In this document: one piece after another, positions 52,977-63,060 of the stretch
Layout: every line of letters begins with the position of its first letter
Numbering within the stretch: the stretch's first letter is position 1
DNA from: Tetragonia tetragonoides
Lineage: Eukaryota > Streptophyta > Magnoliopsida > Caryophyllales > Aizoaceae
Length of the DNA stretch: 64,000 nt
Reading direction: 5' to 3'
Assembly (NCBI GenBank): GCA_038025085.1
Contig: CM076144.1
Span: forward strand, 33,043,501 to 33,107,500
Program-made: the position numbers and the translations under genes
Notes under the pieces: generated by a model
Seen by the model: only the letters and a program-made list of their open reading frames with translations
Told to the model about the DNA's origin: nothing
Databases searched by the model: none

Positions 52977-53875
52977 CTCCCTCCGTCCCTTGTTTACTTG
53001 GGCACATTCCATTTTGGTATGTCCCTTGTTTACTTGGGCATATCGTAAAAAAAAAGTGATGCAATTACATATATACCCCTCTTTATACATCATTCATTAA
53101 TTTATTTACTCTTTTATTTTTGTGAATAAGCCATTACCTTCCCCCTCACTTTCTCTCTCCTAAAATGCTCAACTGTCAAATATGTCGGAAAGTGACGCCG
53201 GAGGCCGGGAATGATGCCGGTGGTCGGAATACAATTTCATCGAAATATTCTCTCTCCTCTCACTTTCATTTGCCCCAACTTCACTTTACGCTATAACTCC
53301 CACCAGCATCAATTCACCGTCTGTTCATTCACCTGCATCACATCATCACCGATGTTGCTTGCCGTTGCCGTCATAGTTCCTCCAGCCATTGCCCCAAATT
53401 AGATACCAATTTTATTATGGTTTTCATTTTGTTTCTTTTTCGATTTACTATTTGCAGCTTCAATTTAGGGTCAAAGAGAGTGGAGGTGGAGGCTAAGGTC
53501 ACGGTGAGCAGTGAACATGGCCACGGATTGGGTGGTGAGGATGGTAGTGGCAACCCTGCTGGTGGTGGCTGGATGACAGGGCATAGGATCGAAAAGAGAA
53601 CATAATGGGTTTTATTTTGATTTTAGCAGCTCGATGTCACAAAACATTGAATGACGATAAGGTGGTGGTGGGAGATGATGAGCTGGTGTGGTGGTGGTGG
53701 TGGTAGTAGTGGTGGTGGGATGGTGGTATTAAAGGGGAGGAGGAGAGAGAATATTTCTAATTAGGGAGGAGAGAGAATGTGAAGGGCCAAGGAGTAAGGG
53801 CAAAACTGGAAAATACATGTCAAAGATGACTCTCATTAAAACCGGTGCCATTTCAAGAATGAGGGACGGAGGGAG
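52977..53875. mobile_element. Long Stowaway-type element (899 bp)
   Basis: The left end CTCCCTCCGTCCC is matched by the right end GGGACGGAGGGAG, and TA flanks both sides (52975-52976 and 53876-53877). These ends are typical of Stowaway MITEs of Tc1/Mariner type. At 899 bp it is much longer than usual. The interior includes a GC-rich part (about 53185-53215), and near 53655-53725 a GGTGGT-rich run. No transposase is seen. Confidence 0.85.
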
Positions 53876-55499
53876 TATGTTGTTAGCTTTTTGGCAGTCT
53901 TGTTTGCCAAAATGGCTTGTTTGACTTGACAAATCAATCTTCATTAGGGTTTGACAGATGGATTTTTAAACTAGCTTGTTAAGAACAAGAAGCCAACTTC
54001 ATTAAGCTAAGGCGGAGCAGTTTTCCAAAAAGTGGTTTTTTGAGATTTCACATCTTAAAGGCTACTAAGAAATAAATGATTTACCAAACTTATTGTTGCA
54101 GTTAACCAATGCTACTAGCTGATCAAACCTGTTAGTGAAACATGCTGTTGACAACGAGCCAGTGTAACCAGGGTCATATTCACTGTTACTAAGGTGATTC
54201 TTCGTAGAAGCCAATCCCTTGGATCAATAAAATTGATCCCTGGCCCCCTTATTCCCCACTTGTATAGGCTGCTTTGTTTTTCCTTAATTAATGGGTCTCC
54301 TAGCCCTTACAATAGGCGGTAAGCTAGTTCTATATTGCTGACTTTTATATGGCTTACATTATTTTGAAATGTGATCTGCATATGTATGTTTTAGTAGTTG
54401 TACAGGGCTTCTGTTGATGAGGTTTCTTATTTTTTTGTCTTTTAGATTTTTGAACTTCATAGGACTAGAACTGGTTCCACTGCTTGTACTGTTTAGTTAC
54501 ATGGAATATTGCTCTTGTAGATTCCTGACCGGATTTTAAGAATACGCGAGAGGGTCAACGTGGAAATTTGTCAACTGTATGATTCTAGCTCTTTGTGATT
54601 TTGTGGGTGAACTGGTCTTTGTTTGTGAATTATGTGGTCTTAGGAAAATGGAATGATCGAATGAGGAATTCGGGTTCCAATGCTGGAAATTCTAGTAGGA
54701 AATGTTGCTTTGAAAATGGGGCAAAATATTACAGCTTTTCCTCCATGTTTGTGGATCAGCTTTATCGGTAGTATGGTGTTGGTAACTAGTTGGCATTGCT
54801 GAAAAGATTTTTGTATGAAATGAAGCAAAACAATAATTACTTTTGATACTCTCGGAATAAATTTTACTCCTCTTGTTAGAGTTTCAGGGGCTTGGACTTA
54901 AGGATCTGATGATAGAAGTTGGAGATTTATTTCCCAAACAGTTTCTCTAGTCTGACCATGTGGAGCTAGTATTTGTACTGAAAGTTTCCTAGTCTTTGCA
55001 TTGGTGTTGGGATCGAATGAGTAGTCATTGTCTTGTGATTCTTGTGTAATATTTTTAACTGATGGGCTTTCCTTTTCATTTCTGCTACTCTTCCTTCCTG
55101 TTTACTAACCTATGCATATATTATTTTTAGGTAGAAGGGATATTGACCCGGGCTGCATATGGGTCGGATGGGCTTTAAGAAGAACGCAAAGTATGGACAG
55201 TGCTCATTATCCTACAATAAGTTTTTATGGAGGATTAAAGAAAAAGAAGTTTTCTGATGCCTTTCTTATATCCTACAAAAGCTGAAGAATAGACCATATG
55301 GTTGTGAAGTAGAGGGCTTGACTGCAGACTCATCCTATTCCTGCAGGCAACAGTTTTATCTAGAGCCCGTAAGTGACTACCCTAATGTAATTATCTTTGC
55401 CAAATTTTCTTTTTGTTATGCTCTGTAAGTTGATTGTCAATTTGTTGTTTGATCCAAGGAAGGTTGACCTCATGACCTGTCTGAACTGGTATGTGCTAG
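53876..55499. other. Possible intron sequence of the unidentified gene
   Basis: Moderately AT-rich, without a firm exon. Short open pieces that follow AG and precede GT (for example near 54521 and 55131-55260) could be exons, but phases do not join with the exon at 55500. I leave them uncalled. Confidence 0.3.
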
Positions 55500-56798
55500 C
55501 TTCCGATCCATCATTGTCCCCAAATTTTATAAAAGAACTGCTGAGCAGCAAGTGGCATTGGGCTATCTTTTTGACTCATCTCAGTCCGCGGAATCTCAGG
55601 AAGAAGCAATGGAAGGCACAGTGAGTGCTGATGATCAGGGTGCCAGGGTACCACACAGAGCGGTTGGAGCACTGACTGTACGCCAAGCTGTTGCTCAGGT
55701 AAACACCGCTGACACTGTTGAAGTTTTATTATGTTATACTGCACCGGAAGAGGTCTCTGATTTCCTGTTCCCTTATGTCAAAATGAATCTGAGGGTAGAG
55801 TTTCTCCGTTTAGCTTAACTTTGCTCCTGATGGTTGTTTGGCAGGTGAGTACTTTCACATTACCATGTGGAGTTGGCCTGCTGATGTGAGACTAAGATGT
55901 TTACACCGGTATGCTTTTGGCTGTTTGTTCTGGGCATTTGTTGAGTGAGCAGACTCTTTCTTTTCAAAAAGAATTTCTCTGTATGCAAATGGTCTTTATA
56001 GTTTATGAGAGTGGTGTTTGGATGCTGGATTACATTTAGAGATATTAATATAAGAGTTGAAACAGATCATGCTATTAGTAAATAATACTGTAACAACTTG
56101 TTTGGTTATATTGGGTAGATTGGAAAGGAAAAGAAATGAAGAGAAGGGAAGAGAAAGGAAAAGAAAGGAAAGGAAAAGAATTATGTTTCTTGCGTTTGGT
56201 TGTATAAAAAGGATATGAAAGGAAAATAACATTTTCTGTTGTTTGGTTGATGGGATTGGAAGGAAAGGAAAGGAATGACAGTTTTAAACTCACTTTCCGT
56301 CCAAATTCCACCAATTTGGGAGGAAAGGAAATAGAGGATTTCATAGGAAAGCTTTCCCATCATTTCCTTTCCTTTCCCTTCACTTCCTTTTTATTTTTAA
56401 AACCAAACATGAGAAAGTTAATAGATTCCCTTCCTTTCCTTTCCTCTCATTTCCTGTCTACCAAACTAGCTCTAAGGGTATTTACTGTTGACCTGAACAA
56501 GAGTCAGACATTCCGTACTTTAAAGAAGTGATTGTCATGGAATCAACTTGTGTTTGCTTGCGGATACCATAACTCTGAGGTCGTCCTTACTGTGGTTCTC
56601 TTTGTTTCTTTCTGCGTAGGCTGTTACTTAAGCCCTTAAATGATATTATAATTGCAGTGGAAGCCAGGTGGAGGTATCTCTGATATACGAAAACGGATCG
56701 CAGTTCCTGTGGAAAATATCAAAGATCTTAGCAGAGATGTATTAAGGTCTGTTCCTGCTCCTGCAGCTGCAAGACATGATAATTATGCTCTGCGCTGA
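55500..56798 (+). CDS. Last two exons of an unidentified host gene (partial model)
   Basis: Two segments join in frame. The first, 55500-55698, follows GTGCTAG and ends before GTAAAC. It reads FRSIIVPKFYKRTAEQQVAL, then GYLFDSSQSAESQEEAMEG, then VPHRAVGALTVRQAVAQ. The second, 56658-56798, follows ATTGCAG. It reads WKPGGGISDIRKRIAVPVEN, then IKDLSRDVLRSVPAPAA, and ends ARHDNYALR followed by TGA. Both have balanced amino-acid content unlike neighbouring DNA, and the splice sites fit. I do not recognise the family. The intron (55699-56657) contains a purine-rich MITE. Upstream exons were not placed, so the 5' end is open. Confidence 0.45.
56090..56475. mobile_element. MITE with GGAAA/TTTCC arms inside an intron
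   Basis: The left end AACTTGTTTGGTTATATTGG and the right end (reverse complement GAGCTAGTTTGGTAGACAGG) share the TTGTTTGG pattern of plant MITEs. The left half is made of GGAAAGGAAA words and the right half of TTTCCTTTCC words, so the element can fold into a long purine/pyrimidine hairpin. Confidence 0.65.
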
Positions 56799-56915
56799 AA
56801 TTGTGTAATTCGTTTTTTAATGATAATAGTTTGCATAAATCAATCTATTACTTCGAAAAAAGAAAAGGCTTTAAGAAAAGGCTTTAAGAAAAGGCTTTTA
56901 GGAGGATTTAACAAT

Positions 56916-57000
56916 TGCGGCATGTGATCCCTCATCACACAACCTAAAGAGTATTTTTTTGCTGAATAGACCATGATGTCTATTTTCGCATCTATTATTG
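56916..57000 (+). repeat. 85-bp direct repeat, left copy, flanking the copia palindrome
   Basis: It begins TGCGGCATGTGATCC and ends CTATTATTG immediately before the outer LTR end at 57001. The matching copy, in the same orientation, is at 61151-61236 with about six differences. Confidence 0.9.
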
Positions 57001-58940
57001 TGCTGGGGAATATGCGAAATTGAGTCACTCACACAATAATAATAAGGCAAAGGAATTAATGAAGAACAATAAGAACTCAAGCAATTTAACGTGGTTCGGC
57101 AAGAACAGCCTACCCCCACGGTTGTACTAGTATTTCTCTTTGTAACTCAAGAAGATGCGTTGTCTTACATGATTTACAAGAACCTCTATTTATACAAAAC
57201 ATAACTTAGTATTCACTAATTATATCAATGGTATATAACCATTGAACCACAAATTATATTTTCTATTTAAATCCTTTTATTGTAAACCACTTATGTAATT
57301 TGGTAACGTTTAATTTTAAATCCTTTTTATTCTCAACAAAATCTAATTTAGCTTCAATTCCAACAATCTCCCACCTGGAGATAAATTACCATGAACCAAG
57401 GTCCCACCACCTTGACTCATCTCGATGATCATTCACTTCACCTAGTACGACAATACCTCCAATTAAGCATGGAGATTCACGAAGGTGTTTGACAACCTCG
57501 GCCTTTCCTTAACTCAGATCTTTTCCAAAGGTAACTCAACAAAGTCATTAGTGTCCTTTGTAGGCTCCCACCCTAACAAATCACCCTTCACTTTTCATAC
57601 CTTTATTGATTCACCAAACAACGTACCTTGTGTGCCACACACTTCACCATGTGTATTTTTCACCTTGCGCGCTAAAGGATTTTTCACCATCCCGTCAACG
57701 ACTTCCTTCCTAGTGTTTCCACACCTTGCAGTGGTCTATAATGTTCTTCCCATTGGCCTTTGAGCTACTATCATAGCCCCTTTCACAACACTTCAAGAGC
57801 CGCCCCAAAACACTACATTGTAGCCGACCTTGTATAGTTGCTTCTCCGACATCACACTTCTTTTTAAATACGGGATATATTTGACATCATGCAACTCCCA
57901 CATACCCCCAGTTGGGGTATGAACCTCCATGTCTTCTTTCCCCATCACATTTACCCACTTTCCATTAGCCAAGTAAGCATGACCAAATTTTCATCTAACA
58001 AGTTTTGAAAATTTGCCTTCGATGGAGATGCATGGAATGATGTTCCGGAATCTAAAGCCCAAGACTCCTCATGAGGGTTTGATAGTTGGGGCACAAACAT
58101 CACCTTCCTCATAATCTCCCTCCGCTATTGCCGCGGATCCATTCTCTTCACGCTGTCGTCAATTTTTAGGATTAGGACAATCTCACTTGACATGACTCAC
58201 CTCACCACAACCCCAGCATGTAGGCCCACTCTTTCCTCGACTATTCTATTTTCCTTGATGACCACCTCTTCCGCTTCCCCAACCTTTGTCACTACTCGCA
58301 ATTAAAGCACCATCAACTCCGGAAGACCCATCCAACATTTTTCGACGAAGGCTTTCACCAAGAATTAAATCTCTAACCTCATCGAATACAAGTTTCTCTT
58401 TCCCTTTAGATGTACTTACAACAGTTACGGTAATGTCCCAACTTTTGGGCAATGAAGATAGCAAAAGTAAGGCATTAATTTCATCATCAAATTTAATCTC
58501 TACCGAGCTCAATTGCCTCATGACCTAATTAAATTCATTAATATGGTCTGCTATAGTGGTAGTACTAGCATCCATCTCTAAATCAGTAATTTGCATCTTC
58601 CAGAACGCAAAATCGTCTCTATTGAATATTCAATAACAATCTTGCGTCCCTCCATTATTGTGAATTTTTGTGTCTCTCCCTAACCTAGCCTCGCTCTGAT
58701 ACCACTGTTGGGGAATGTGCGGAATTGAGTCACTCATACAATAATAATAAGGCAAAAGAGTTAATGAAGAATAATAAGAACACAAGCAATATAACATGGT
58801 TCGGTAAGAACAACCTACGTCCACGATCATACTAGGATTTCTCTTTGTAACTGAAGAGGATGGGTTATCTTACATGATTTACAAGAACCTCTATTTATAC
58901 AAAACATAACTTAGTATTCAGTAATTATGTCAATGGTATA
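57001..58940 (-). mobile_element. Ty1/copia element, minus-strand arm of the palindrome
   Basis: Read on the minus strand, it begins with a 5' LTR truncated at 58940, which ends at 58706. It continues with the initiator-Met tRNA primer site TGGTATCAGAGC (58704-58693), gag and protease remnants, a purine tract, and a 3' LTR (57365-57001) with TGTTGG...CAGCA ends. Integrase, reverse transcriptase and RNase H are absent. Relative to the other arm, about 220 bp of gag are deleted. Confidence 0.88.
58185..58695 (-). pseudogene. Copia gag remnant (minus-strand arm)
   Basis: The open part (58521-58246) reads MRQLSSVEIKFDDEINALLL and then SLPKSWDITVTVVSTSKGKE, a UBN2-type copia gag. The N-terminal part is joined out of frame after an internal deletion, from MQIT directly to DLEMDAST. 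The zinc knuckle near 58225-58185 reads CWGCGEVSHVK, then a stop, then DC. Confidence 0.85.
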
Positions 58941-59247
58941 GAAAATATAATTTGTGGTTCAATGGTTATATACCATTGATAATTAGTGAATAGTAAGTTA
59001 TGTTTTGTATAAATAGAGGTTCTTGTAAATCATGTAAGATAACCCATCCTCTTGAGTTACAAAGAGAAATCCTAGTACGATCGTGGACGTAGGTTGTTCT
59101 TGTCGAACCACGTTATATTGCTTGTGTTCTTATTATTCATTAATTCTTTTGCCTTATTATTATTGTGTGAGTGACTCAATTCCGCATATTCCTCAACAGT
59201 GGTATCAGAGCGAGGTTAGGTTAGGGAGAGACACAAAATTTCACAAT

Positions 59248-59985
59248 AATGGAGGGAAGCAAGATTTATTGAAAAATTCATTGGAGATGATTTTGCGTTC
59301 TGGGAGATGCAAATTACTGACGTTTTGTATCAAAAGGAATTGGATCTGCCATTGGAGGGCAAGAAGTCGGACTCCATGAGTGATGCAGATTGGAAGAAAT
59401 TGGATAGGCGAGTGCTAGGTGTTGATAGGCTAACGCTGACTCGAAACGTTGCGTTCAATGTGATAGAATCGAAGACAACTGTGGAATTGATGAAGGCCCT
59501 GAATAAAATGTACAAGAAACCATCAGTAGCGAATAAGGTATTTCTTATGAGGAAATTGTTTAATTTAGAGATGGATGGTAGTACTACCACAATAGCAGAC
59601 CATCTTAATGAATTTATTTGGGTCATGAGGCAACTAAGCTCGGTGGATATTAAATTTGATGATGAAATTAATGCCTTACTTTTGCTATCTTCATTGCCCA
59701 AAAGTTGGGACATTACTGTAACTGCTGTAAGTACATCTAAAGGGAAGGAGAAACTTGTATTCGATGAGGTTGGAGATTTAATTCTTGGTGAAAGCCTTCG
59801 TCGAAAAATGTCGGATGGGTCTTCCGGAGTTGATGGTGCTTTAATTGCGAGTAGTGACAAAGGTAGGAGAAGCGGAAGAGCGGGTCATCAAGGAAAATAG
59901 AATAGTCGAGGAAAGAGTTGACCTACATGCTGGGGTTGTGGTGAGGCGGGTCATGTCAAGCGGGATTGTCCTAATCCTAAAAATT
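59248..59985 (+). pseudogene. Copia gag with CCHC zinc knuckle (plus-strand arm)
   Basis: Gag text begins about 59248 (MEGSKI), with a frame break before the ORF at 59307-59900. The ORF reads MQITDVLYQKELDLPLEGK, LTLTRNVAFNVIESKTT, ANKVFLMRKLFNLEMDGSTT and SLPKSWDITVTAVSTSKGKE, a UBN2-type gag. A stop at 59898 precedes the knuckle CWGCGEAGHVKRDC (59931-59972), which has the C-x2-C-x4-H-x4-C spacing. Gag would form the particle that packages the RNA. Confidence 0.88.
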
Positions 59986-60024
59986 GACGACAACACGAAG
60001 AGAATGGATACGCGGCAATAGCAG

Positions 60025-60557
60025 ATGAAGATTATGAGGAAGGCGATTCTTGTGCCCCAACTATCGAACCTCATGAGGAGTTTTTGGGCTATAGATTCCG
60101 GAACATCATTCTATGCATCTCCATCGAAAGAAAATTTTCGAAACTTTGTTAGAGGAAAATTTTGTCATGCTTACTTGGCTAATGGAAAATGTGTAAATGT
60201 GATGGGGAAATGAGACATGGAGGTCCGTACCCCAACTGGGGGTATGTGGGAGTTGCATGATGTCAAACATATCCCGTGTTTAAAAAGAAGTGTGATATCG
60301 GTGAAGGAACTAAACAAGGTTGGCTACAATGTAGTGTTTGGGAGCGGTTCTTGGAGTGTTGTCAAAGGGGCTATGGTAGTAGCTCAAGGGACAATGGGAA
60401 GAACATTATACACCAATGCAAAGTGTGGAAACACTAGGAAGGAAGTCGTTGACCGGCTGGTGAAAAATCCTTTAGCGCGCAAGGTGAAAAATAAACATGG
60501 TGGAGTGTGTGGCACACAAGGTACGTTGTGTGGTCAATTAAGAAAGTATGGAAAGTA
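60025..60557 (+). pseudogene. Copia protease and pre-integrase remnant
   Basis: The frame reads SFWAIDSGTSFYASPSKENF, with the aspartic protease signature DSG, then GKFCHAYLANGKCVNVMGK. A TGA at 60211-60213 breaks it. It continues as VRTPTGGMWELHDVKHIPCL and GYNVVFGSGSWSVVKG, the copia protease to gag_pre-integrs transition. Coding similarity then ends with no integrase core. Confidence 0.82.
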
Positions 60558-60779
60558 AAGGGTGATTCGTTCGGGTGGGAGCCTACGAAGGACACTAAGG
60601 ACTTTGTTGAGTTACCTTTGGAAAAGATCTGAGTTAAGGAAAGGTCGAGGTTGTCAAACACCTTGGTGAATCTCCATGCTTAATTGGAGGTGTTGTCGTA
60701 CTAAGTGAAGTGAATGATCATCGAGATGAGTCAAGGTGGTGGGCCTTGGTTCATGGTAATTTATCTCCAAGTGGGAGAT

Positions 60780-61148
60780 TGTTGGATTTGGAGCTAAATT
60801 AGATTTTGTTGAGAAAAAAAGGATTTAAAATTAAACCTTAATTACCCAATTACATAAGTGGTTTAAAATAAAAGGATTTAGATAGAAAATATAATTTGTG
60901 GTTCAATGGTTATTTACCATTGATATAGTTAGTGAATATCTATGTTATGTTTTGTATAGATAGAGGTTCTTGTATATCATGTAAGAAAACTCATCCTCTT
61001 GAGTTACAAAGAGAAATCCTTGTACGACCGTGAATGTAGGTTGTTCTTACCGAACCACGTTAAATTGCTTGTGTTCTTATTGTTCTTCATTAGTTCCTTT
61101 GCCTTATTATTATTGTGTGAGTGACTCAATTCCGCATATTCCCCAACA
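60780..61148 (+). mobile_element. 3' LTR of the plus-strand copia arm
   Basis: TGTTGGATTTGG...CCCCAACA, 369 bp, preceded by the purine tract AAGTGGGAGAT. The matching outer LTR of the other arm is 57001-57365. It carries TTAAATTGCTTG and ATTGTTCTTC, shared with that outer LTR but not with the two inner LTRs. Confidence 0.9.
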
Positions 61149-61150
61149 GC

Positions 61151-61236
61151 TGCGGCTTGTGATCCTTCATCACACAACCTAAAGAGTATTTTTTTTGTTG
61201 AATGGACCATGATGTCTATTTTCGCATCTATAATTG
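61151..61236 (+). repeat. 85-bp direct repeat, right copy
   Basis: TGCGGCTTGTGATCC...CTATAATTG lies two bases beyond the LTR end at 61148. It has the same orientation as the copy at 56916-57000. Confidence 0.9.
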
Positions 61237-62109
61237 TTAACAAGAACCCCCACAAAAAGAAAAAGAAAATAACCAAAAAAAAATTCTGTTAATGAGCGCT
61301 TGGTCTGCTGGTTTATGTTCAAAGTGTTAGCAGTTTGTCTTTGCTAGTCGTATAATCAAAGTATCTGGATTACGTAACACGAAAATACATGTAAGAGTTG
61401 AGAACTGAAATCTGAGGCCACTCTTGTCCAGAAGCATAATGAGTGAATTTTTAATATGTTGGGAAATGGTAGTTTATTCTTAGAGGTTCTCAGAGACTCC
61501 TAGAGTCTCTAGTGAAAGTTTCCATGCTATTTTCAGATATTCAGAGCTATTATTACGCAATGCATATTTTGAATAACAAAATTAAAGACACATGAAAAAC
61601 CTCCTCTCTATCCTGTAGTCTGTAGTGGTTTATCTGCCTCTTCTTCAGAACTTCCTGAGGCTCTGTACCATGAACCTTATAGAGCTCGATATATACCTTA
61701 TCAAGATCCTTGGTTATTTATTTCTTTAATTTTTTTCTTAAATATAATTCTTTATTTCATCAGTTGTGAAACCACATCTGAAACAAAAGCTAAAAATTGC
61801 AGTCTCTTCTGACAATATTATCAGTTATGTCCTTGTAGTTGTTGTTTTGGATGTCCCCTTTGTTCTTTCCTATGTTGCCTTGACTCTTCATTTCACCTCA
61901 AGTACCCGTGTTGTACTCGATACTCGAGTCTCGACACTCGAGTCTCGACACTCTGTAAGGGTATAGACATTGGACGCTCAAATTTAAGCTAAAAAAGTTC
62001 ATTCACAAAAATGACATATTGATTATAAATTACAACCACTCAACAATGTAAGGCTCTGAATGATTCACTATTTCGATCTTACTAATGAAATGACCTCAAA
62101 TTTAAGTTT
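61237..62109. other. Intergenic sequence, no gene supported
   Basis: Contains a short tandem of ACTCGAGTCTCG words (61916-61953). The segment at 61764-61826 follows CAG and reads KPHLKQKLKIAVSSDN; it looks exon-like, but no partner was found. Confidence 0.35.
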
Positions 62110-63060
62110 GTTTCCAACAATAATTTATGAAACAAGTATAGATGCATCTCCTACTTGAATGTTTTCTTCATGTAAGAATATATATTTATAATTGTTTTTC
62201 TGGATTTCTCATTCTTTTTATGCTTTACATCCAGACATTATATAAGTTTATTACTTTCTAATACTTTAGAGGTTATTAATCAAGAGCTTTCTAAACCTCT
62301 CCTAATTAAAACTATTTTTAACAATGAAAACACTAAGCTACTTCTTCAGTTTCTTTCTTTCTATCTCTCTTCTATGTTTAAAATACGCAAATTAAATTCT
62401 CACAAATTCCCCCTCTTAATTTGCAATATTTGATATCTCCTTAAACTTCTCTGTAGTTATCGGCTTCGCGAGCATATCTGCTGGTTGATCGTTTGTATTG
62501 ATGAACCCGAATTTTAGTTCTCCTTTACTCACTAAATCACGAATGAAATGATGGCGAATTTCAATAAAATTGCTATGACAAAGAATTCCGTTCTTCATGC
62601 CAGAAGCACGCATATTGAAATACGCCATCATTTCATTTGCGATTTAGTGAGTAAAGGAGAAATATAGTTGGAGGTTCATCAATACTAACATTCAACCAGC
62701 TAGTATGCTCATGAAGCCAATAACTTCAGAGAAGTTTAAGACGGTATTAAACATTGCAAATTAAGAGAGGGAATTTGTGAGAGTAATTTGCATATTTAGA
62801 AAATAGAAGAGATAGAAAGAAAGAAACTAAGGAAATTGCTGAGTGTTTTCATTGTTAAAAATTTATAATTTGGAGAGGTTTAGAAAACTCTTAGTTAATA
62901 ACCTCTCAAGTATTAGAATGTAATAAACTTATATAAGGTCTGGATGTAAAGCATAAAAAGAATGAGAAATCTAGACAAACAATAATAAATATAAATATTC
63001 ACATGAAGAGAACAATCAAGTCGGAGCTGCAGCAATACTCTTTTCATAAATTTTTATCTT
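62110..63060. mobile_element. Inverted duplication of a copia RNase H/LTR end
   Basis: The minus-strand arm (about 62640 down to 62110) and the plus-strand arm (about 62626 to 63060) carry the same sequence: the end of copia RNase H, a purine tract (AAGAGGGGGAA or AAGAGAGGGAA), then the start of an LTR with TGTGAGA. The arms meet near 62630 at the word CGCCATCATTTC. The arms differ by many substitutions, so the event is old. This is a different copia family from the one at 57001-61148. Confidence 0.8.
62416..62640 (-). pseudogene. Copia RNase H C-terminal fragment
   Basis: The minus-strand ORF reads NFIEIRHHFIRDLVSKGELK, then FGFINTNDQPADMLAKPIT. This is the canonical end of copia polyprotein (consensus KHIDIRHHFIRD, and DQLADIFTKPL). 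The stop is directly followed by the purine tract and LTR start. The rest of the polyprotein is missing. Confidence 0.88.

Larger units (their letters stand above)
58941..61148 (+). mobile_element. Ty1/copia element, plus-strand arm of the palindrome
   Basis: A 5' LTR truncated at 58941 ends at 59198. The primer site TGGTATCAGAGC is at 59200-59211, the gag and protease region at 59248-60557, the purine tract GTGGGAGAT at 60771-60779, and the 3' LTR at 60780-61148 (TGTTGG...CAACA, 369 bp). The internal region lacks integrase, reverse transcriptase and RNase H, so this is a gag-protease-only non-autonomous copia copy. It joins the minus-strand arm at 58940/58941, within the 5' LTRs. Confidence 0.9.

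Noticed and set aside
59330..59860. Minus-strand ORF of 176 codons
   Set aside because: It is antisense to the copia gag frame, which carries clear gag motifs.
61766..61966. Exon-like ORF beginning KPHLKQKLK
   Set aside because: Only about 20 residues look coding and no flanking exons fit in phase.
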